DNA of 64,000 nucleotides from Oryzomonas japonica (GTDB lineage: Bacteria > Desulfobacterota > Desulfuromonadia > Geobacterales > Pseudopelobacteraceae). This document shows positions 53,133 through 63,617 of the stretch, piece by piece. The position numbers and the translations under genes are program-made. Position 1 is the stretch's first letter; every line of letters begins with the position of its first letter. The stretch is taken from contig NZ_VZQZ01000003.1 of assembly GCF_008802365.1 (NCBI RefSeq), positions 186,001 through 250,000 on the forward strand, given 5' to 3'. Under the pieces are notes generated by a model. It had not been told where the DNA came from, did no database searches, and saw only the letters and a list, made by a program, of their open reading frames with translations.

Positions 53133-54812
53133 TTAGAGGCCGGTATCGGCTCCTTCATCCAGGGGCACCGTAATGGCCGGACCGCTGAAAAGGATCAGGT
53201 TTATCCGGTCGCCAGCCCGGCTGAAGGTGCACTGGAGGCTGTGCTCGTAGGCTAAAAGGGCCACCGGCGGGAGTTGCTCGGGGCTGCGCAGACGGAAGAG
53301 CACCCGGTTTCCCTGCGCCAGGGCGTCGAGAAAGGCCGGGCTAACTGCGAATTCGATCTGCCCCGGTTCCTCCGTGAGATCCACCAGGTTCCCCTCGTCG
53401 CCGTTTATGAAACGGCTCCCCAGGTCGATCCGCCGGGTGGCGGCGTTACTTTCGGCCGTCGGTGCCGGGATACCCCCCGCCACCAATTCCTGGGGTTGCA
53501 GGATCTCCGGCGCCGCAGCGATAACCATCCCTGCCGCCACGGTGGCGTTGGTGTAGCGGTCGATAACGATAAAATTGCCGGTTGCACGGTTCAGGCGGTA
53601 GGGATCGAAGGCCGCCGGGCGGTCCAATTCCAGGAGCCCGACACCGATCTCGTTGAGCCGGAGCGTCGGCGCCTGCTTCTGTTCCAGGGTATTGACATCC
53701 ACCACGTGGCGCAGAGTCGTGACACGACCGGGGATCACGGCGCAGGAGGTCTTGATCAGGTAGCTCTGCCCCGGATGCAACTGCTCGTCGTGGAGCCAGA
53801 CCAGGTGCGCCTCCAGGAAACGGGTTTGGAGCGGCGGAGCATCGGGGACGGACAATGTGTCGCCCCGGCTGATATCGATCTCATCCGCCAGGGTCAGGGT
53901 CACCGCCTGACCGGCGGTCGCCTCGGGCAGATCCCCATCCATGGTGACGATCCGGGCCACCCGGCTGGTGCGTCCCGACGAGGCGACCCGCACCTCGTCA
54001 CCCGGACGAACGGTACCGGCGGCAATGGTGCCGCAGAAGCCGCGAAAATCCAGATTCGGGCGGTTCACCCACTGGACCGGCAGCCGGAACGGCTTTTCCA
54101 CGTTCTCACCCTCAACCTGGACGGTTTCCAGGTAGTTCATCAGGGTGGGCCCCTGATACCAGGGGGTGTTGACGCTCGATTCGATGATATTGTCCCCGTT
54201 CAGGGCGGAGATCGGGATGGCCGTTATGGAGTCAAAACCGAGCGGGGCGGCGAACTGCCGGTAGTCCCCCAGGATGGTATCGAAACGTTGCTGGTCGAAA
54301 TCGATCAGGTCCATCTTGTTCACCGCCAGGACGATATGGCGGATACCCACCAGGGAAACCAGGTAGCTGTGGCGCCGGGTCTGGGTAAGGAGGCCCTTGC
54401 GGGCATCCACCAGGATCACCGCCACCTGGGCGGTGGAGGCGCCGGTGACCATGTTGCGGGTATACTGCTCGTGGCCGGGGGTGTCGGCGACGATGAACTT
54501 GCGCCGATCGGTGGAGAAGTACCGGTAGGCCACATCAATGGTAATCCCCTGTTCCCGCTCCGCCTGCAAACCGTCCAGCAGCAGGGCGTAGTCGATGGCG
54601 CCCCCCTGGGTGCCGACTTTTTTGCTGTCCACCTCCAGGGCCGCCAGCTGGTCCTCGAACACCATCTTGGAATCCCACAGGAGGCGCCCGATGAGGGTGC
54701 TCTTGCCGTCATCCACGCTGCCGCAGGTGATGAAACGCAGCAGGGATTTCTCCTCCTGGCTCTTGAGGTAGGCAAGGATATCTTTTTCGATCAAATCCGA
54801 CTGGTGTGCCAT
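53133..54812 (-). CDS. cysN: Sulfate adenylyltransferase subunit 1, CysN (GTPase), with a C-terminal extension
   Basis: GTPase subunit of ATP sulfurylase, which with CysD makes APS from sulfate and ATP. The 559 residues contain G1 GSVDDGKS (31-38), DTPGHEQY (G3), NKMD (G4) and EF-Tu-like domains 2 and 3. E. coli CysN has 475 residues. Here about 128 residues follow the last recognisable beta domain (from about 432); they have no APS-kinase P-loop, so this is not CysNC. The start shares a base with the cysD stop (TAATG). Confidence 0.93.
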   Translation of the reverse strand: MAHQSDLIEKDILAYLKSQEEKSLLRFITCGSVDDGKSTLIGRLLWDSKMVFEDQLAALEVDSKKVGTQGGAIDYALLLDGLQAEREQGITIDVAYRYFSTDRRKFIVADTPGHEQYTRNMVTGASTAQVAVILVDARKGLLTQTRRHSYLVSLVGIRHIVLAVNKMDLIDFDQQRFDTILGDYRQFAAPLGFDSITAIPISALNGDNIIESSVNTPWYQGPTLMNYLETVQVEGENVEKPFRLPVQWVNRPNLDFRGFCGTIAAGTVRPGDEVRVASSGRTSRVARIVTMDGDLPEATAGQAVTLTLADEIDISRGDTLSVPDAPPLQTRFLEAHLVWLHDEQLHPGQSYLIKTSCAVIPGRVTTLRHVVDVNTLEQKQAPTLRLNEIGVGLLELDRPAAFDPYRLNRATGNFIVIDRYTNATVAAGMVIAAAPEILQPQELVAGGIPAPTAESNAATRRIDLGSRFINGDEGNLVDLTEEPGQIEFAVSPAFLDALAQGNRVLFRLRSPEQLPPVALLAYEHSLQCTFSRAGDRINLILFSGPAITVPLDEGADTGL

Positions 54813-55717
54813 TAGAAATACCCCTCTTGTTTCTTTTTCTCCATCGACCCGGCCTGGTCGTGGTCGATCAGGCGCCCCTGGCGTTCCGAGGTGCGGGTCA
54901 GCAGCATCTCCTGGATGATTGCCGGCAGGGTGTCGGCGGTGGATTCCACGGCCCCGGTCAGGGGGTAGCAGCCCAGGGTCCGGAAACGGACCGATTTGTG
55001 CTGCACGACTTCCCCCGGCTTGAGTTCCAGGCGGTCGTCATCCACCATGATGAGCATGCCGTCCCGCTCCACCACCGGCCTGACGGCGGCATAGTAGAGC
55101 GGGACGATCGGAATCTGTTCCAGATGGATGTACTGCCAGACGTCCAGTTCGGTCCAGTTGGAGATGGGAAAGACGCGGATGCTCTCGCCCGGTTTGACGC
55201 GGGTGTTGTACAGGTTCCACAACTCCGGGCGCTGATTCTTGGGGTCCCAGCGGTGGTTGGCGCTGCGGAAGGAAAAAATGCGCTCCTTGGCCCGTGATTT
55301 TTCCTCATCCCGGCGGGCGCCGCCAAAGGCAGCGTCGAACTTGTAGCGGTCCAGCGCCTGCTTCAGTCCCTCGGTCTTCATGACGTCGGTGTAGAGCGCC
55401 GAGCCGTGGGTAAAGGGGGTGACACCCCTGCGTACCCCCTCTTCATTCACATGTACGATCAGCTCAAGGCCGCACTCGGCCGCCATGCGGTCCCGAAACT
55501 TGATCATCTCGCGGAACTTCCACGTGGTGTCCACGTGCAGGAGGGGAAACGGCGGCGGTGCCGGGTAAAAGGCCTTGCGGGCCAGGTGCAGCATGACCGC
55601 AGAATCCTTGCCGATGGAATAGAGCATCACCGGGTTGCCGAATTCGGCCACGACTTCGCGGATGATGTGGATGCTTTCGGCTTCAAGCTGCTGTAAATGT
55701 GTCAAGTTTTTGCTCAT
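54812..55717 (-). CDS. cysD: Sulfate adenylyltransferase subunit 2, CysD
   Basis: A 301-residue PP-loop-type ATP sulfurylase subunit that forms APS. Landmarks: [19 protein letters not shown] (nucleotide loop), [23 protein letters not shown], and the C-terminal [17 protein letters not shown]. Normal length. It couples with CysN by an overlapping stop and start. A 141-bp repeat-bearing gap separates it from mnmA copy 2 upstream. Confidence 0.97.
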   Translation of the reverse strand: MSKNLTHLQQLEAESIHIIREVVAEFGNPVMLYSIGKDSAVMLHLARKAFYPAPPPFPLLHVDTTWKFREMIKFRDRMAAECGLELIVHVNEEGVRRGVTPFTHGSALYTDVMKTEGLKQALDRYKFDAAFGGARRDEEKSRAKERIFSFRSANHRWDPKNQRPELWNLYNTRVKPGESIRVFPISNWTELDVWQYIHLEQIPIVPLYYAAVRPVVERDGMLIMVDDDRLELKPGEVVQHKSVRFRTLGCYPLTGAVESTADTLPAIIQEMLLTRTSERQGRLIDHDQAGSMEKKKQEGYF

Positions 55718-55739
55718 AATTTCTCCTTAATGTCCAGCG

Positions 55740-55860
55740 GATGCGGATTTTGCGTCAGGGCAAGGCTGTCGAGGGATTGCGCGGAGGCGTAGCAGCGCTA
55801 CGCCGCACAAGTGATCCCGAAGACTTACGCAGCCCTGGCGCAAAAGCCGCGTCCGCATCA
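55740..55860. repeat. Intergenic inverted-repeat element, copy 2
   Basis: The outer arms GATGCGGA and TTTTGCGTCAGGGC recur inverted at the other end, with a 7-base insert and one mismatch. The centre has a perfect GGCGTAG-CAGCG-CTACGCC hairpin. Read on the other strand, the core GTGCGGCGTAGC...ACGCCTCC matches the element at 349-470. The end overlaps the TGA stop of mnmA copy 2. Confidence 0.75.
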
Positions 55861-56928
55861 CTCTATCCAACCGCCGCCCAGCACTCGCTCCCCGTCATAA
55901 AGCACGGCGGCCTGCCCCGGCGTCACGGAGGTCTGGGGCTCATCGAAGTGCACCTCGAAGCGGTTTTCCGCAAGCATGACCACCTCGCACGGTGCCGGTC
56001 TGTGGTGGTAGCGGATGCGGCACGTTGCGCGAAACCTCGCCGCTGCCGGGGTGGTGTTCCAGGTCGAGTGGGCCGCAGTCAGGGACAGGGCCGCCAACTC
56101 TTCGCGCCCCCCCACCACGACCCGATTCGTGTCCGTGTCGATGGCCCGCACGTGCAGCGGATGCTTCCAGGCAATCCCCAGCCCCTTTCGCTGTCCGATC
56201 GTGTAGCGGTGCATCCCGGCGTGGCGGCCGACAACGGTTCCGTCACCGGTCACGATATCACCCGGTTTCTGATCTACGCCATGGCTCTCCAGGAAGTTCA
56301 CATAGTCATTGTCGGGAATGAAGCAGATCTCCTGGCTCTCATGCTTTTGCGCCACCGGGAGGTTGAATTCGGCGGCGAGCTTCCTGACTGCGGTTTTTTC
56401 GAGCATGCCGACCGGAAACAGGACGTGCTGCAACTGTTCCTGGGTCAGGGTAAAGAGAAAGTAGGACTGGTCCTTGGCGGCGTCGAGACCGGCCAGAAGC
56501 CATTTCTTGCCCGCCCCATCCTCGGCAATACGCGCATAATGGCCGGTTGCCAGCAAATCCGCCCCCATCTCGTGCGCCTTCTTCAGCAGCAGGTCGAATT
56601 TGATCAGGTCGTTACAGCGTATGCAGGGATTGGGGGTGCGACCGGCCGCATATTCCCCGATGAAGTACTGGATGACCAGTTCCTTGAACTCGGTCCGCAT
56701 GTCGACTACCTCGAAGGGGATGCCGAGTTTCTTGGCCACCCTGCCCGCATCCATGACATCATCGAGGGAACAGCAGGTCTTTATCCGGCATCCGGGCTCC
56801 CGGGGGACCGGATCGTACAACTGCAACGACACCCCAGTCACCTCGTAACCCTGCTCCTTCAGCAGGGCCGCGCTGACCGATGAATCGACGCCGCCGCTCA
56901 TGGCTATCACGACATGTTTTTTGCTCAT
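55858..56928 (-). CDS. mnmA: tRNA-specific 2-thiouridylase MnmA, copy 2
   Basis: A 356-residue MnmA with PP-loop SGGVDSS (11-17), catalytic C105 (PCIRCNDLIKF) and persulfide C202 (EICFIPDNDY). Unlike copy 1 (36252-37352) it has CC at 52-53 (TCCSLDDVMDAGR), the form found in many bacteria outside the gammaproteobacteria. Both copies keep the catalytic cysteines, so both may be active. It sits between cysH and cysD inside the sulfate-assimilation operon, 15 bp after cysH, which ties tRNA thiolation to sulfur supply. Confidence 0.93.
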   Translation of the reverse strand: MSKKHVVIAMSGGVDSSVSAALLKEQGYEVTGVSLQLYDPVPREPGCRIKTCCSLDDVMDAGRVAKKLGIPFEVVDMRTEFKELVIQYFIGEYAAGRTPNPCIRCNDLIKFDLLLKKAHEMGADLLATGHYARIAEDGAGKKWLLAGLDAAKDQSYFLFTLTQEQLQHVLFPVGMLEKTAVRKLAAEFNLPVAQKHESQEICFIPDNDYVNFLESHGVDQKPGDIVTGDGTVVGRHAGMHRYTIGQRKGLGIAWKHPLHVRAIDTDTNRVVVGGREELAALSLTAAHSTWNTTPAAARFRATCRIRYHHRPAPCEVVMLAENRFEVHFDEPQTSVTPGQAAVLYDGERVLGGGWIE

Positions 56929-56943
56929 GTTGACCTCATACCG

Positions 56944-57639
56944 TTATCGCCTGTGCAGCCCGCATTCCTTGTTCTCGGGATTCTCCCACCACCACCTGCC
57001 GGCGCGGGCATCCTCGCCCGGTTGCACCGCCCTGGTGCAGGGGGCGCAGCCGATGGAACGGTACCCTTGGCTGTACAGGCGGTTTTTGGGCAGCCGGTGC
57101 TCGTCGGTGTAGCTCGTGAGTTGCTCCTCGCTCCAATCTATCAGGGGGTTGATCTTCAAGATGCCGCCGTTCAGTGAGTCCAACTCGACGGCCTTCAGAT
57201 CACTTCGGGTGACACTCTGCTCGCGGCGCATGCCGGTCACCCAGCCTGCAAGCCCCTTGAGGGCCCGGGAGAGCGGTTCCACCTTGCGAATATGACAGCA
57301 GGCGTGGCGCTTGTCCAGGGACTCGCGGAAGGAGAAGAGCCCCTCGGTCCGTTCCAGCCGTTCGACCTCTTCGTGGCGGGGGAAAAACCAGTCGATGTGC
57401 AGATGGTAGCGTTCCACCAAGGCATCGGCCACCTCGTAGGTCTCTTCGTTCAGCCGACCGGTGTCCAGGGCAAATACCCCCAGGGAGAGCCCCGCTTCAT
57501 GGGCGATATGGATAATGGCCACATCCTCCAGGGAGAAGGAGCAGGCCAGGGATACCGGCCCTCCGGCGGCCTCGATACCGGCGCGGAGAATCTCCGCCGG
57601 GGTTGCGTTTGCCGTTATTTCAGGAATGTTTGCACTCAT
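56944..57639 (-). CDS. cysH: Adenylylsulfate (APS) reductase, CysH family
   Basis: A 231-residue thioredoxin-dependent reductase that makes sulfite. The [4Fe-4S] ligands CC (114-115) and CxxC (C198, C201) are present, and the catalytic cysteine C226 in ENKECGLH is near the end. The CC...CxxC pair marks the APS-using form rather than the PAPS-using form of E. coli, which fits the absence of an APS kinase. It lies 26 bp after cysA. Confidence 0.95.
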   Translation of the reverse strand: MSANIPEITANATPAEILRAGIEAAGGPVSLACSFSLEDVAIIHIAHEAGLSLGVFALDTGRLNEETYEVADALVERYHLHIDWFFPRHEEVERLERTEGLFSFRESLDKRHACCHIRKVEPLSRALKGLAGWVTGMRREQSVTRSDLKAVELDSLNGGILKINPLIDWSEEQLTSYTDEHRLPKNRLYSQGYRSIGCAPCTRAVQPGEDARAGRWWWENPENKECGLHRR

Positions 57640-57665
57640 TAGTTGCCTTTCTCTTCCGTTCCTCG

Positions 57666-58703
<1,038 letters not shown>

Positions 58704-58749
58704 GGGATCACCTGTAAAGTCAGATTCTCAAACTTGGATTCTTAACATT

Positions 58750-58857
58750 TGCCACAGAGACACGGAGACGCAGAGGAAACCAAAATTCTCACCACGTATA
58801 AAATAGCCTGTTTTGCTTCTCTGTAGCGCTTTTGACTCTCTCCGTGTCTCTGTGGCA
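58750..58857. repeat. Inverted-repeat element of the CACAGAGACACGGAGA family
   Basis: TGCCACAGAGACACGGAGA (58750-58768) and its exact complement (58839-58857) form a 19-bp perfect inverted repeat around a 70-bp centre. It fills the gap between cysW and cysA. Relatives lie at 59774-59797 and 63618-63754, all in intergenic gaps of the same gene cluster. Confidence 0.8.
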
Positions 58858-58875
58858 GATTTTGGCCTTTAACCA

Positions 58876-59742
58876 TCATCTGCCAAGTTGCTGCCGTACC
58901 TTCCACTCTGCCACGGTCTTCACCACCAGGGTGATCAGGGCCAGAAAGGCCAGGAGCGATGCCACGGCAAAGGCGGCCGTGTAGTTGTACTCGTTGTACA
59001 AGATTTCCACGTGCAGCGGCACGGTGTTGGTGCTGCCGCGGATGTGGCCTGAGACGACCGACACGGCGCCGAATTCCCCCATGGCCCTGGCGTTGCACAG
59101 GATCACGCCGTAGATGATGCCCCACTTGATGTTGGGCAGGGTCACCCGGAAAAAGGTCTGCAACCCGCTGGCCCCCAGCACCAGGGCCGCCTCCTCCTCG
59201 TCCCTCCCCTGGGCCTCCATGAGCGGGATCAACTCCCGGGCGATGAAGGGGAAGGTAACGAAGATGGTGGCCAGGATGATGCCCGGCACGGCGAAAACGA
59301 TCTTGGTGTCGTGGGCGTCGAGCCAGGGGCCCAGCCACCCCTGGCGGCCGAACAGCAGCACGAAGATCAGGCCCGAGATGACCGGCGAGACCGAGAAGGG
59401 GAGGTCGATCAGGGTGATCAGCAGGTTCTTGCCCGGAAAGGTGAACTTGGCAATGGCCCAGGCCGCCATCACGCCGAACACCAGGTTGAGCGGCACCGCC
59501 ACGGCGGCGGTGATCAGGGTCAGCTTGATGGATGACAGGGTGTCCGGCTCCTTGAGGGCGGTCAGGTAGACGTCCAACCCTTTTTCGAAGGCTTGGCTGA
59601 ACACCGCCGCCAGGGGGAGAACAAGGAACATGGCCAGGAAAACCAGGGCCACGACCGTCAACCCCCAGCGCACGAGGGCCGGTTCGGTGATGCGGTGGTT
59701 GTCGTTTGCCTTTGCGGCGTATGTTGTGGTTGGTGCGGACAT
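58876..59742 (-). CDS. cysW: Sulfate ABC transporter permease CysW
   Basis: A 288-residue inner-membrane permease with six helices and the EAA-type loop [39 protein letters not shown] that contacts CysA, followed by [15 protein letters not shown], a sulfate-permease landmark. It pairs with CysT to form the channel. Confidence 0.96.
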   Translation of the reverse strand: MSAPTTTYAAKANDNHRITEPALVRWGLTVVALVFLAMFLVLPLAAVFSQAFEKGLDVYLTALKEPDTLSSIKLTLITAAVAVPLNLVFGVMAAWAIAKFTFPGKNLLITLIDLPFSVSPVISGLIFVLLFGRQGWLGPWLDAHDTKIVFAVPGIILATIFVTFPFIARELIPLMEAQGRDEEEAALVLGASGLQTFFRVTLPNIKWGIIYGVILCNARAMGEFGAVSVVSGHIRGSTNTVPLHVEILYNEYNYTAAFAVASLLAFLALITLVVKTVAEWKVRQQLGR

Positions 59743-59773
59743 GGGGACCTCGATGTTACCTTGGGTTTTCGCT

Positions 59774-59797
59774 TTTCTCTGTGTCTCTGTAGCACAT
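59774..59797. repeat. Partial copy of the CACAGAGACACGGAGA repeat
   Basis: One inverted half (TTCTCTGTGTCTCTGTAGCA) lies between cysT and cysW. No second arm is present. Confidence 0.55.
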
Positions 59798-59824
59798 ATT
59801 CATTGCCTGCCGCCGGAAAATCGA

Positions 59825-60655
59825 TTAGTCGGCGTACCTTCTGCTCCACTTCTGGAGCAGGTTGATAATCAGCAGTATGACGAATGATGCCACCAGCATG
59901 ACCGTGGCCACGGCCGTTGCCCCCTGGTAGTCGTACTGTTCCAGTTTGGTGATGATGACCAGGGGGGTTATCTCCGAAACCATGGGCATGTTGCCGGCGA
60001 TGAAGATGATCGAGCCGTACTCACCCACGGCCCGGGCAAAGGCCAGGGCAAAGCCGGTCAAAACCGACGGGAGCAAGAGCGGGAACAATACCCTGCGGAA
60101 GGTCTGCAAACGGTTGGCCCCCAGGCAGGCGGCCGCCTCTTCGATCTCGCTGTCCAACTCCTCGATCACCGGCTGGACCGTGCGTACCACGAAGGGGAGG
60201 CCGATGAAGGTCATGGCTACGATGATCCCCAGGGGGGTAAAGGCTACCTTGATGCCGTGGGGTTCCAGATAGCGCCCCACCCAGCCGTTGGCGGAGTAGA
60301 CCGTCGCCAGGGTGATACCGGCCACCGCCGTGGGCAGGGCAAAGGGGAGGTCCACCAGGGCGTCCACCAGCCGCTTGCCGGGGAAGGGGTAACGCACCAG
60401 CACCCAGGCCACCAGGACGCCGAACAGGGCGTTGATGCCGGCTGCCGCCAGGGCGGCGCCAAAGGTGACCTTGTAGGAGGCCAGCACCCGCGGCGCCGTT
60501 ACAACGGCCACGAAGTCGTGCCAGGAGAGCCCCGCGGTCTTGAAGATCAGGGCAGAAAGCGGGATCAGCACGAGCAGACTCAGGTAGAGGAGTGTGTACC
60601 CCATGGTCGGCCCGAAGCCGGGCAGGACGTTGTTATGGCGCTTGAAAAGTTTCAT
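59825..60655 (-). CDS. cysT: Sulfate ABC transporter permease CysT (CysU)
   Basis: A 276-residue permease with about six helices and the EAA-type loop QPVIEELDSEIEEAAACLGANRLQTFRRVLFPLLLPS, then GEYGSIIFIAGNMPMVSEITPL, a CysT landmark. It starts with a basic N-terminus (MKLFKRHNN). It is separated from the sbp gene by 179 bp that holds a strong hairpin. Confidence 0.95.
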   Translation of the reverse strand: MKLFKRHNNVLPGFGPTMGYTLLYLSLLVLIPLSALIFKTAGLSWHDFVAVVTAPRVLASYKVTFGAALAAAGINALFGVLVAWVLVRYPFPGKRLVDALVDLPFALPTAVAGITLATVYSANGWVGRYLEPHGIKVAFTPLGIIVAMTFIGLPFVVRTVQPVIEELDSEIEEAAACLGANRLQTFRRVLFPLLLPSVLTGFALAFARAVGEYGSIIFIAGNMPMVSEITPLVIITKLEQYDYQGATAVATVMLVASFVILLIINLLQKWSRRYAD

Positions 60656-60783
60656 GATTGAGGCCCTTGGATGCTACCGAGCCGGGGGGAAGAGACGTGA
60701 CGGTTCCCATATGGTATGGGAGATGTCGGTTTCATGCGCTTCCTCTCGCTCGGGATCATGCTGAAACGTATTTGGGTTTGTCA

Positions 60784-60814
60784 TGTCCGGGGCAGGGAGT
60801 GCCTGCCCCGGACA
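60784..60814. other. Strong RNA hairpin between sbp and cysT
   Basis: A perfect 13-bp stem (TGTCCGGGGCAGG and its complement) with a 5-base loop. No T run follows on the minus strand, so it is not a typical terminator. It may block exonucleases and keep the upstream sbp message stable, making more binding protein than permease. Confidence 0.6.
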
Positions 60815-60834
60815 GCGCGGAAAAGGTGCGTCCT

Positions 60835-61839
60835 CTATTTTGCGGCACCGTAGATCTGGTCGAACACCCCGCCGTCGGCGAAATGTTTCTTCTGGGCCTT
60901 CTGCCAGCCGCCGAAAGCCTGGTCGATGGTGTAGAGCCGGAGTTTGGCCAGCTTGGTGGGCACCTTCTTGTCGATGGGGCGGTAGTAATGCTTGGCCGCG
61001 ATCCGCTGCCCTTCGGCGCTGTACAGATATTTCAGGTATTCCTCGGCCACCTTGCGGGTGCCGTGTTTATCCACGACCTTGTCCACCACGGCTACCGGAG
61101 GTTCGGCCAGGATGCTCTCGGGCGGGGTTACGACATCGAATTTATCCGGTCCCAACTCGTTGATGGCCAGGAAGGCCTCGTTTTCCCAAGCCAGGAGTAC
61201 ATCGCCCAGGCCGCGCTGCACAAAGGTGTTGGTGGCGCCGCGGGCGCCGGAGTCAAGCACCGGCACGTTCTTGAAGAGTTTGGTGACGAATTCCCTCGCC
61301 TTGGCCTCGTTGCCACCTTTCTGGTGCAGGGCGTAGCCCCAGGCTGCCAGATAATTCCAGCGGGCGCCGCCGGAGGTCTTGGGGTTGGGGGTTATGACCG
61401 AGATGCCGGGCTTGATGAGGTCGCTCCAGTCCTTGATATGCTTGGGATTGCCCTTGCGTACCAGAAAGACGATGGTCGAGGTGTAGGGAGAGCTGTTGTG
61501 GGGCAGGCGTTTCTGCCAGCCGGGCTTGATCAGCCCTTTCTCCTGGATGGCGTCGATGTCGTAGGCCAGGGCCAGGGTGACCACATCGGCATCAAGGCCG
61601 TCGATGACCGAACGGGCCTGTTTGCCGGAGCCGCCGTGGGACTGTTTGACGGTGACGTTCTGGCCGCTTTTTTTGTGCCAGTATCTGGCAAAGGCGTTGT
61701 TGAAATCCTGGTACAGTTCACGGGTCGGATCGTAGGAAACATTCTGCAGGGTGACGCCCGGCGCGGAAAATGCCGGCAACGCTGCTGCAAGGGTTAACGA
61801 CAGTACGGCGATGATGGTGACGAGCTTTCGTGGGTGCAT
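60835..61839 (-). CDS. sbp: Periplasmic sulfate-binding protein
   Basis: A 334-residue binding protein with a signal peptide (about 1-25, ending AFSAPGVTL). Landmarks: [90 protein letters not shown], typical of the Sbp/CysP family. It delivers sulfate (or thiosulfate) to CysTWA. GGAGG is near the ATG, and a palindrome at 61869-61888 lies 30 bp upstream. Confidence 0.95.
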   Translation of the reverse strand: MHPRKLVTIIAVLSLTLAAALPAFSAPGVTLQNVSYDPTRELYQDFNNAFARYWHKKSGQNVTVKQSHGGSGKQARSVIDGLDADVVTLALAYDIDAIQEKGLIKPGWQKRLPHNSSPYTSTIVFLVRKGNPKHIKDWSDLIKPGISVITPNPKTSGGARWNYLAAWGYALHQKGGNEAKAREFVTKLFKNVPVLDSGARGATNTFVQRGLGDVLLAWENEAFLAINELGPDKFDVVTPPESILAEPPVAVVDKVVDKHGTRKVAEEYLKYLYSAEGQRIAAKHYYRPIDKKVPTKLAKLRLYTIDQAFGGWQKAQKKHFADGGVFDQIYGAAK

Positions 61840-61868
61840 AGTTGTGTTACCTCCTATTTTTGTCTATA

Positions 61869-61888
61869 GAGTTTATAGAAATAAACTC
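61869..61888. promoter_or_regulatory. Palindrome upstream of sbp, likely operator
   Basis: GAGTTTAT, four bases, ATAAACTC: 8-bp perfect arms, about 30 bp before the start of sbp. It is AT-rich and placed where a sulfur-responsive repressor could act. The regulator is not known. Confidence 0.5.
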
Positions 61889-61911
61889 CAAAATAATGCG
61901 CTGATCCAGCG

Positions 61912-62139
61912 TTAATCCTCCACCTTTTCCAACTCCAGGACATAGTGGCCTTCATCCGTTTGCCGCAGTCCCAGCAACTTGTGCCCTTCGGCCTTGAGGC
62001 TGCGGGGAACATTCTTGACCGGCTCCCCGTCATCCAGGAGGATCTGGGCCGTCTCTCCGGCCGCTATATCCTCCAGGGCCAGCTTGGCCTTGACGAAGTT
62101 CGTGGGACAACCGACGCCCCGCAGATCGATCACCTGCAT
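61912..62139 (-). CDS. TusA/SirA-family sulfur carrier
   Basis: A 75-residue protein with the TusA fold. MQVIDLRGVGCPTNFVKAKLAL holds the conserved cysteine C11 that carries a persulfide, though the usual CPxP reads CPTN. The start at 62139 is supported by GGAG 7 bp before it; ATG at 62145 would leave only 1 bp. It is 13 bp after the sulfite reductase gene, so it may accept or hand on the sulfur made there. Confidence 0.88.
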   Translation of the reverse strand: MQVIDLRGVGCPTNFVKAKLALEDIAAGETAQILLDDGEPVKNVPRSLKAEGHKLLGLRQTDEGHYVLELEKVED

Positions 62140-62152
62140 GAGCATGCTCCTT

Positions 62153-63106
62153 TCATGATCGTATTCCCACCTGGGTCTCAATGACCTGGGGCGGTATGGT
62201 TGCCGTGACCGTGTTGTCTGGGAACTGCTTCCGCAGATGGTCGAGCAAGGCCTGGGGGCCTTCCTTGATGATCACGTCCCCCAGTCTGATGCGCCCCAAA
62301 GCTTCGGCTTTTTCCTTGTACCACTCCAACACGGTCGAAATGAAATCCACCACCCGCTCTTCGGGGAGGAAGGTAGCGAACAGCGTGCCGACCAGGGGAT
62401 TGCGCCCCCACTTGCCGCCGATGCGCACCGTGTAGCCGCGGCGTTTCTCGCTCCAGGCGCTGGTTGGGCAAACCTTGACGCAGTCGCCGCACCAGATGCA
62501 GCGTTCGGCGTTGAAGACCGGCTTATTGTCCTCGCCCATGGTGATCGCCTTGGGGACGCAGCTCTTGGCGCACAGGCCGCAGCTGATGCAGGCAGCCTTG
62601 TCCAACTGAGGGTAGATCGCGCCCTGGAAGCCGACATCGTTGGTGGCCGACTTGGGGCAGTCGAAGGGGCAACCGGCAAAGGCAACCTTAAACTTGTGGT
62701 GGCCGGTGGCGGTGCCGAACAGCTTCTCATCCACCTCCTGGGCCGACTTCTGGGTGTCCACCAGGCCGTTGGGGTTGTATTCGCACCCGCCGCAGGCCAC
62801 CGGAACGCGCACCCGCGCCCCGCAGGAGGCTACTTTCTGGGTCGCCTCGCCCAATTCCTCCACCACCACGTCGAAATCCTTGAAGTTGATATTGATCAGC
62901 TCGATGGATTGTCGCACGGAAAGATGGACAAACTCGCCGCCGTATTTTTCCGCCACTTCCGCAATCTTTTTCAGGCGAGGGACCGACATCCTGCCGCCGG
63001 GAACCCGCAGACGCACGGTGAACAGGTCTTTGCCCCGCTCCTTGATGAACCCGCCGGACTTGAGATTGCTCAAATCGATCTTTGTGGGCTGCTGTGCCTT
63101 TGACAT
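62153..63106 (-). CDS. Siroheme sulfite reductase with ferredoxin domain (AsrC/Dsr-like)
   Basis: A 317-residue reductase of the siroheme/[4Fe-4S] family. Candidate cluster ligands are C95, C105 or C108 (VACGGCEYN), C146 and C150 (AGCPFDCPKS). An inserted ferredoxin domain has two CxxCxxCxxxC sets (C173, C176, C179, C183 and C203, C206, C209, C213). Size and layout resemble AsrC of anaerobic sulfite reductase more than the assimilatory CysI. It would reduce sulfite to sulfide. Partners AsrA and AsrB are absent, so its electron donor is unknown. Confidence 0.88.
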   Translation of the reverse strand: MSKAQQPTKIDLSNLKSGGFIKERGKDLFTVRLRVPGGRMSVPRLKKIAEVAEKYGGEFVHLSVRQSIELININFKDFDVVVEELGEATQKVASCGARVRVPVACGGCEYNPNGLVDTQKSAQEVDEKLFGTATGHHKFKVAFAGCPFDCPKSATNDVGFQGAIYPQLDKAACISCGLCAKSCVPKAITMGEDNKPVFNAERCIWCGDCVKVCPTSAWSEKRRGYTVRIGGKWGRNPLVGTLFATFLPEERVVDFISTVLEWYKEKAEALGRIRLGDVIIKEGPQALLDHLRKQFPDNTVTATIPPQVIETQVGIRS

Positions 63107-63130
63107 TTATTTCTCTCCTGAAAAAGTATG

Positions 63131-63165
63131 ATTTAAACCTATATTAAATACATAGACATTGTCAA
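63131..63165 (-). promoter_or_regulatory. Predicted promoter and overlapping operator of the sulfite reductase gene
   Basis: TTGACA (63160-63165), 16-bp spacer, TATAGG (63138-63143) on the minus strand. An inverted repeat, ATTTAA, seven bases, TTAAAT (63131-63149), covers the -10, a position suited to a repressor. Confidence 0.55.
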
Positions 63166-63191
63166 GAATATTTTTACTGTTTATTACTGAT

Positions 63192-63596
63192 TTAGTATTT
63201 AATCGTTTCGATCGGCTCAGGCTCCACATTTCCGTCGTGAATCTTATAGGATTTCACGGCAGGTTTTGTGGGATTGGCCAACGAGATGATGACGTAGGAA
63301 ACCAGCGGCGTGAGGGCCAGCTTGATATCCTCCTGGGACGGGCGAGCCGGCGTCTCGGGGTGGGAGTGATAGATGGCCAGCATGGAGAGCCCCTTGGCCC
63401 GCAGATCCTTCACCACGCTGAACTGCTCTCGCGGTTCCATCATGAAGTGCTCGTTGCTGGCGTCGGTATTGGTCATACGGTAGATAGCGGAGACGGTATC
63501 GCCCGTCCCGCCGAGAATCCCGCACACTTCCAGCGGGAATCCCTCGCGGGCATGGGCGATCAAGTCGTCATGGATGGAATCGGGAATTTTCAGCAC
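63192..63596 (-). CDS. JAMM/MPN zinc metalloprotease (M67, Mec-like)
   Basis: A 134-residue Mov34/MPN-family protease with a complete JAMM site: E23 (PLEVCGIL), H77 and H79 (IYHSHP), S87 and D90 (SQED). Bacterial relatives (Mec of Mycobacterium, HcyD of Wolinella) cut residues off the end of a ThiS-like carrier, or release cysteine from it. GTG start at 63596, with GAGG 8 bp upstream; the longer in-frame opening crosses a repeat element. It follows a MoeB/ThiF-type gene and precedes the sulfite reductase gene, so it fits a carrier-protein route of sulfur transfer. Confidence 0.88.
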   Translation of the reverse strand: MLKIPDSIHDDLIAHAREGFPLEVCGILGGTGDTVSAIYRMTNTDASNEHFMMEPREQFSVVKDLRAKGLSMLAIYHSHPETPARPSQEDIKLALTPLVSYVIISLANPTKPAVKSYKIHDGNVEPEPIETIKY

Positions 63597-63617
63597 AGTG
63601 AACACCTCACTACGTAT

